64,000 nt of DNA from positions 1-64,000 of the forward strand of contig JBDTDV010000061.1 in NCBI GenBank assembly GCA_039922875.1, read 5' to 3'. The DNA is from JBDTDV01 sp039922875 (lineage in GTDB: Bacteria; Actinomycetota; Actinomycetes; Actinomycetales; Microbacteriaceae). A program made the position numbers and the translations under genes. Numbering within the stretch: the first letter of the stretch is position 1; every line of letters starts with the position of its first letter. Below the pieces are notes generated by a model. It ran no database searches and was not told the DNA's origin. It saw nothing but the letters and a program-made list of their open reading frames with translations. Shown piece by piece: positions 61,841-64,000 of this stretch.

Positions 61841-62704
61841 CTACGGCTCTGTCACCTCTGCGGGCTGGAACCACGGCGGGTAGACCGACACCTTCGGCGC
61901 GAATGCGGATGCCTCGAGCGCAGCCTTCACGACGTCGCGCGCCCGAGTATTGGCGACTCCGATCAGCGACACCGATTCAAACGCGAACGACAGCGCGACC
62001 AAGAATTCCGCGGACAGGATCGCTGCCGAATCCTCGTCTGCGCGAAGTTTGCGCAGCATCCGTTCTCGAGTTCCCCCGGTCACCTCACAGCGGGAGAGGA
62101 TCCCGACGGCATCTCCGTCGGTGACCGCGATATCGGCATGGGCCGAGTGCGCGTCGCTCGTGCGGCCGACGCCGGCCCTGCCGACGGTACTGACCAGCAC
62201 CACGAAGTCGGATGCCGCCGCGCCACGCGCCTCCGACGATAATCGGCGGTCGGGAGTGCCGGAACGAATGTTGTTCCAGACTGTCGCATCCGGCGAGAGG
62301 AAGAACGGCACATAACTGGCCACGCTGAATCCATCGACTCCGGCCACCAGCGTGGTTCGCCGGGACTCGCGGTTGTCGGGCGAGGAAATATCAACGGCCG
62401 GCCGTGTCACCCAGGCGTCGCTCGAGTCGGCGAGCAGGCACCCACTGTTGAGGATCCCGGGCAGGTTGCTGACGTGGGTGACGTGGTAAATTCGCTGTTC
62501 ACCGATGTCGAGGGCCTGAGCCTTTGTCGTGCTGGCGTGGGATGAGCGGGCCTTGGCCCGCAACGGTGAGGCCAACGGTGACGTGCGGGCACGGGAGGGC
62601 CGGCGCGCCCCATGCGCCGACGTGGCGCCAGGCGCAGGCGCGGGTTTTGGAAAGCAGGTGGCACAGAGTCCGGTCTCGAACCCGTGAATACATTCCTCGC
62701 TCAA
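61841..62704 (-). CDS. DarT-like DNA thymidine ADP-ribosyltransferase (DUF4433)
   Basis: DarT toxins ADP-ribosylate thymidine in single-stranded DNA. Residues about 70-285 match the DarT/DUF4433 family: the NAD-binding start IYHVTHVSNLPGILNSGCLL, the VPFFLSPDATVWNNI segment, and SAEFLVALSF, whose Glu occupies the catalytic position. An N-terminal C-x-H-G...C-x-x-C (ECIHGFETGLCATC) may be a zinc ribbon, followed by a basic linker. 287 residues with a TTG start at 62704 preceded by AGAGAGG. No DarG macrodomain antitoxin is seen on either side. It lies beside a helicase and an HNH gene. Confidence 0.8.
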   Translation of the reverse strand: MSEECIHGFETGLCATCFPKPAPAPGATSAHGARRPSRARTSPLASPLRAKARSSHASTTKAQALDIGEQRIYHVTHVSNLPGILNSGCLLADSSDAWVTRPAVDISSPDNRESRRTTLVAGVDGFSVASYVPFFLSPDATVWNNIRSGTPDRRLSSEARGAAASDFVVLVSTVGRAGVGRTSDAHSAHADIAVTDGDAVGILSRCEVTGGTRERMLRKLRADEDSAAILSAEFLVALSFAFESVSLIGVANTRARDVVKAALEASAFAPKVSVYPPWFQPAEVTEP

Positions 62705-62831
62705 ACCTGAACCTCTCTAGGAGCGGCCGGATCCTCCGCTCAAGCAGAGTTTCGGCGGCTACGCCTCCACGTTACGGGGAATTCGGCACCGCCGCCGACC
62801 TGAAATCCACATTACCGTGATGCGGTGGCAG

Positions 62832-62865
62832 TGGGCCGGGAAGAAGCCCCTACCCGACCGGCCCA
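62832..62865. other. Inverted repeat between the helicase and DarT-like genes
   Basis: TGGGCCGG (62832-62839) and CCGGCCCA (62858-62865) form a perfect 8-bp stem with an 18-base loop, 24 bases after the helicase stop. It could end helicase transcription, but there is no T run. The rest of the 184-base gap (62705-62888) shows no gene. Confidence 0.4.
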
Positions 62866-62888
62866 GCCCCTGGCGACCCTCCGGCGCC

Positions 62889-64000
62889 CTAAGCGGCGTC
62901 GCGGCCACCCGCGACGAGCCTCATGAACGCGCTCAGCTCGGCGACCCCGGCCGGGGTCACCGGCAGATAGTCGGTCAGCGCCGGCGAGTACACCAGATAA
63001 GCGGCCCATTTCGCCCGGGAGATCGCCACGTTCAGCCGGTTCTTCATGATCAGGAACGACATTCCCCGTGGCACATCCTGCGCCGAGGAAGCCGCGAGGC
63101 TGACGATCGCGACCGCCGCCTCCTGGCCTTGGAACTTGTCGACGGTACCAACCCGCACCCGCCCGAAACCCGCGCCGACAAGAGCTTCGTGAACTAGGCC
63201 GAGTTGGGCGTTGTACGGTGTGACAACGATCAGGTCGGCCTCGGCAAGCGGCTGGTCGAAGCGGTCCTCGGTGGGATCGCTCCAGCGCCGACCCAGCACC
63301 GAGCGAACCAACTCGACGACGACGGATGCCTCTTGCGGCGACTGCACCGAATTGCCCGCGTGCTCCACCGGCATCGTGTGCAGCCCGGGTGCCACGCCCT
63401 CAAGCGACCGGGTCGCGGTGACCGGATGCGCGCGCAGCTGTCCCTCGTACGACAGCCGGGACACCGGCTCGGTCACCGCGGGATGCATCCGCCGGGTCTC
63501 GGCCAGGAAATACCCGAGCGCGGCGGGTAGCACATCGTTCCCGGCGCTCACCCAGCCGAGCGCCGACTCGTCCACCGGCTCCGGATGCGTACCCTGGCTT
63601 ACCTGCGGCAACTGCTGCGGATCCCCCAGCAACAGCAGGTTGCGGGCGCTGACGCTGGCGGCGATGGTCGACGCGAGCGAGAACTGACCGGCCTCGTCGA
63701 CGACGAGCAGGTCGAGGTTTCGTCTGGGGACCCGCGCCGGGTTGCTGAAATCCCATGCCGTGCCACCGAGCACAAAGCCGGATGCCGCGTGATCAAGCCC
63801 GAACACCAACTGACCGTTGGTCGGCAGTACGGTGAACGCGGCATCCGTAAGCACCTCGCCGCGCTTGGGCACCTTGCCGACCAGCCCCGGGTCGAGTCCG
63901 GCTCGCACGACCGCGTTCAGCAGGTTCCGCACCACCGCGTGCGACTGGGCGACGACGCCGATCTTCCAGCCATGCTCGCGCACCAGCGTGTTGATCACGT
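62889..64000 (-). CDS. SF1 helicase, TM0106-like RecB nuclease/helicase family, C-terminal part
   Basis: The frame is open to the right edge, so the first part (where the RecB-like nuclease and Walker A should be) is missing. The visible 370 residues hold the later SF1 motifs: VVAQSHAVVRNLL (Ia), LLVVDEAGQFSLAS (II), LLLLGDPQQLPQV (III), ETRRMHPAVTEPVSRL (IV), VGTVDKFQGQEAAVAIVS (V) and LNVAISRAKWAAYLV (VI). The layout with ALGYFLAETRRMHP is characteristic of TM0106-type nuclease-helicases of actinobacteria. The GTG at 63998 is an internal valine, not the start. Role probably in DNA or RNA processing; next gene is DarT-like. Confidence 0.88.
   Translation of the reverse strand, partial: VINTLVREHGWKIGVVAQSHAVVRNLLNAVVRAGLDPGLVGKVPKRGEVLTDAAFTVLPTNGQLVFGLDHAASGFVLGGTAWDFSNPARVPRRNLDLLVVDEAGQFSLASTIAASVSARNLLLLGDPQQLPQVSQGTHPEPVDESALGWVSAGNDVLPAALGYFLAETRRMHPAVTEPVSRLSYEGQLRAHPVTATRSLEGVAPGLHTMPVEHAGNSVQSPQEASVVVELVRSVLGRRWSDPTEDRFDQPLAEADLIVVTPYNAQLGLVHEALVGAGFGRVRVGTVDKFQGQEAAVAIVSLAASSAQDVPRGMSFLIMKNRLNVAISRAKWAAYLVYSPALTDYLPVTPAGVAELSAFMRLVAGGRDAA

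Noticed and set aside
62889..64000. Helicase gene starting at 63998
   Set aside because: The GTG there is a valine within an open frame that reaches the window edge; the Walker A must lie beyond it.

Overview
The window is 64 kb of a high-GC actinobacterial chromosome. The gene order is typical of Microbacteriaceae or close relatives: pyr operon–gmk–rpoZ–coaBC–metK–priA–fmt–rsmB–rpe–his, then the aro block, ruvX–alaS, secDF–ruvABC–yebC–pdxTS–thrS. The assignment comes from gene order and protein motifs only, so it is reliable to family level at best. About 60 protein genes and four tRNA genes fill nearly all the sequence, and no stretch over about 250 bases lacks a gene.

Positions 1-51,000 are almost entirely minus-strand core genes. 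Reading with transcription (right to left): thrS, HIT protein, pdxS/pdxT, yebC, ruvC/ruvA/ruvB, yajC, secD/secF, a rhodanese, and rel (ppGpp synthase/hydrolase). A small plus-strand island follows (cyclophilin, DUF349 protein, AbiEi-like protein). Next come rarA, rpsD, DUF948, a 73-aa membrane protein, alaS, ruvX, mltG, the shikimate genes aroE/aroC/aroK/aroB/aroQ, efp, nusB and a DsbA-like lipoprotein. The pyrimidine operon is pyrR, pyrB, pyrC, a PH-like membrane protein, carA, carB, pyrF, an mIHF–Gmk fusion and rpoZ. It runs on into coaBC, metK, priA, fmt, rsmB, rpe, hisE, hisG, hisF, hisI and a trpE cut by the left edge. Many neighbours overlap by ATGA, GTGA or TTGA, so translational coupling is expected. 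A PyrR-binding-loop-like motif sits just upstream of the pyrR ribosome binding site.

Positions 51,187-51,762 carry tRNA-Val(GAC), tRNA-Cys(GCA) and tRNA-Gly(GCC) on the minus strand and tRNA-Val(CAC) on the plus strand. Beyond them the content is more accessory: a transketolase with a long repetitive linker, a TetR regulator divergent from a flavin monooxygenase, an AidB-like acyl-CoA dehydrogenase, an M18 aminopeptidase, a DUF222–HNH endonuclease, a small unknown protein, a DarT-like DNA ADP-ribosyltransferase without a visible DarG antitoxin, and the C-terminal part of an SF1 helicase (TM0106-like) cut by the right edge.

The most unusual signal is not a gene. About twenty short tandem arrays (unit 12-20 nt, 2-13 copies) are scattered through the window, and each has its own unit sequence. 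They cluster at gene ends, often starting exactly at a stop codon (rarA, DUF349, DUF948, ruvB, the flavin monooxygenase). Others lie in frame and build low-complexity tails or linkers (ruvX, ruvC, mltG, Rpe, TetR, transketolase, monooxygenase). Inside genes the unit length is always a multiple of three; outside it is mostly 14, 16, 17, 19 or 20. This suggests a genome-wide habit of local tandem duplication that creates new protein tails.
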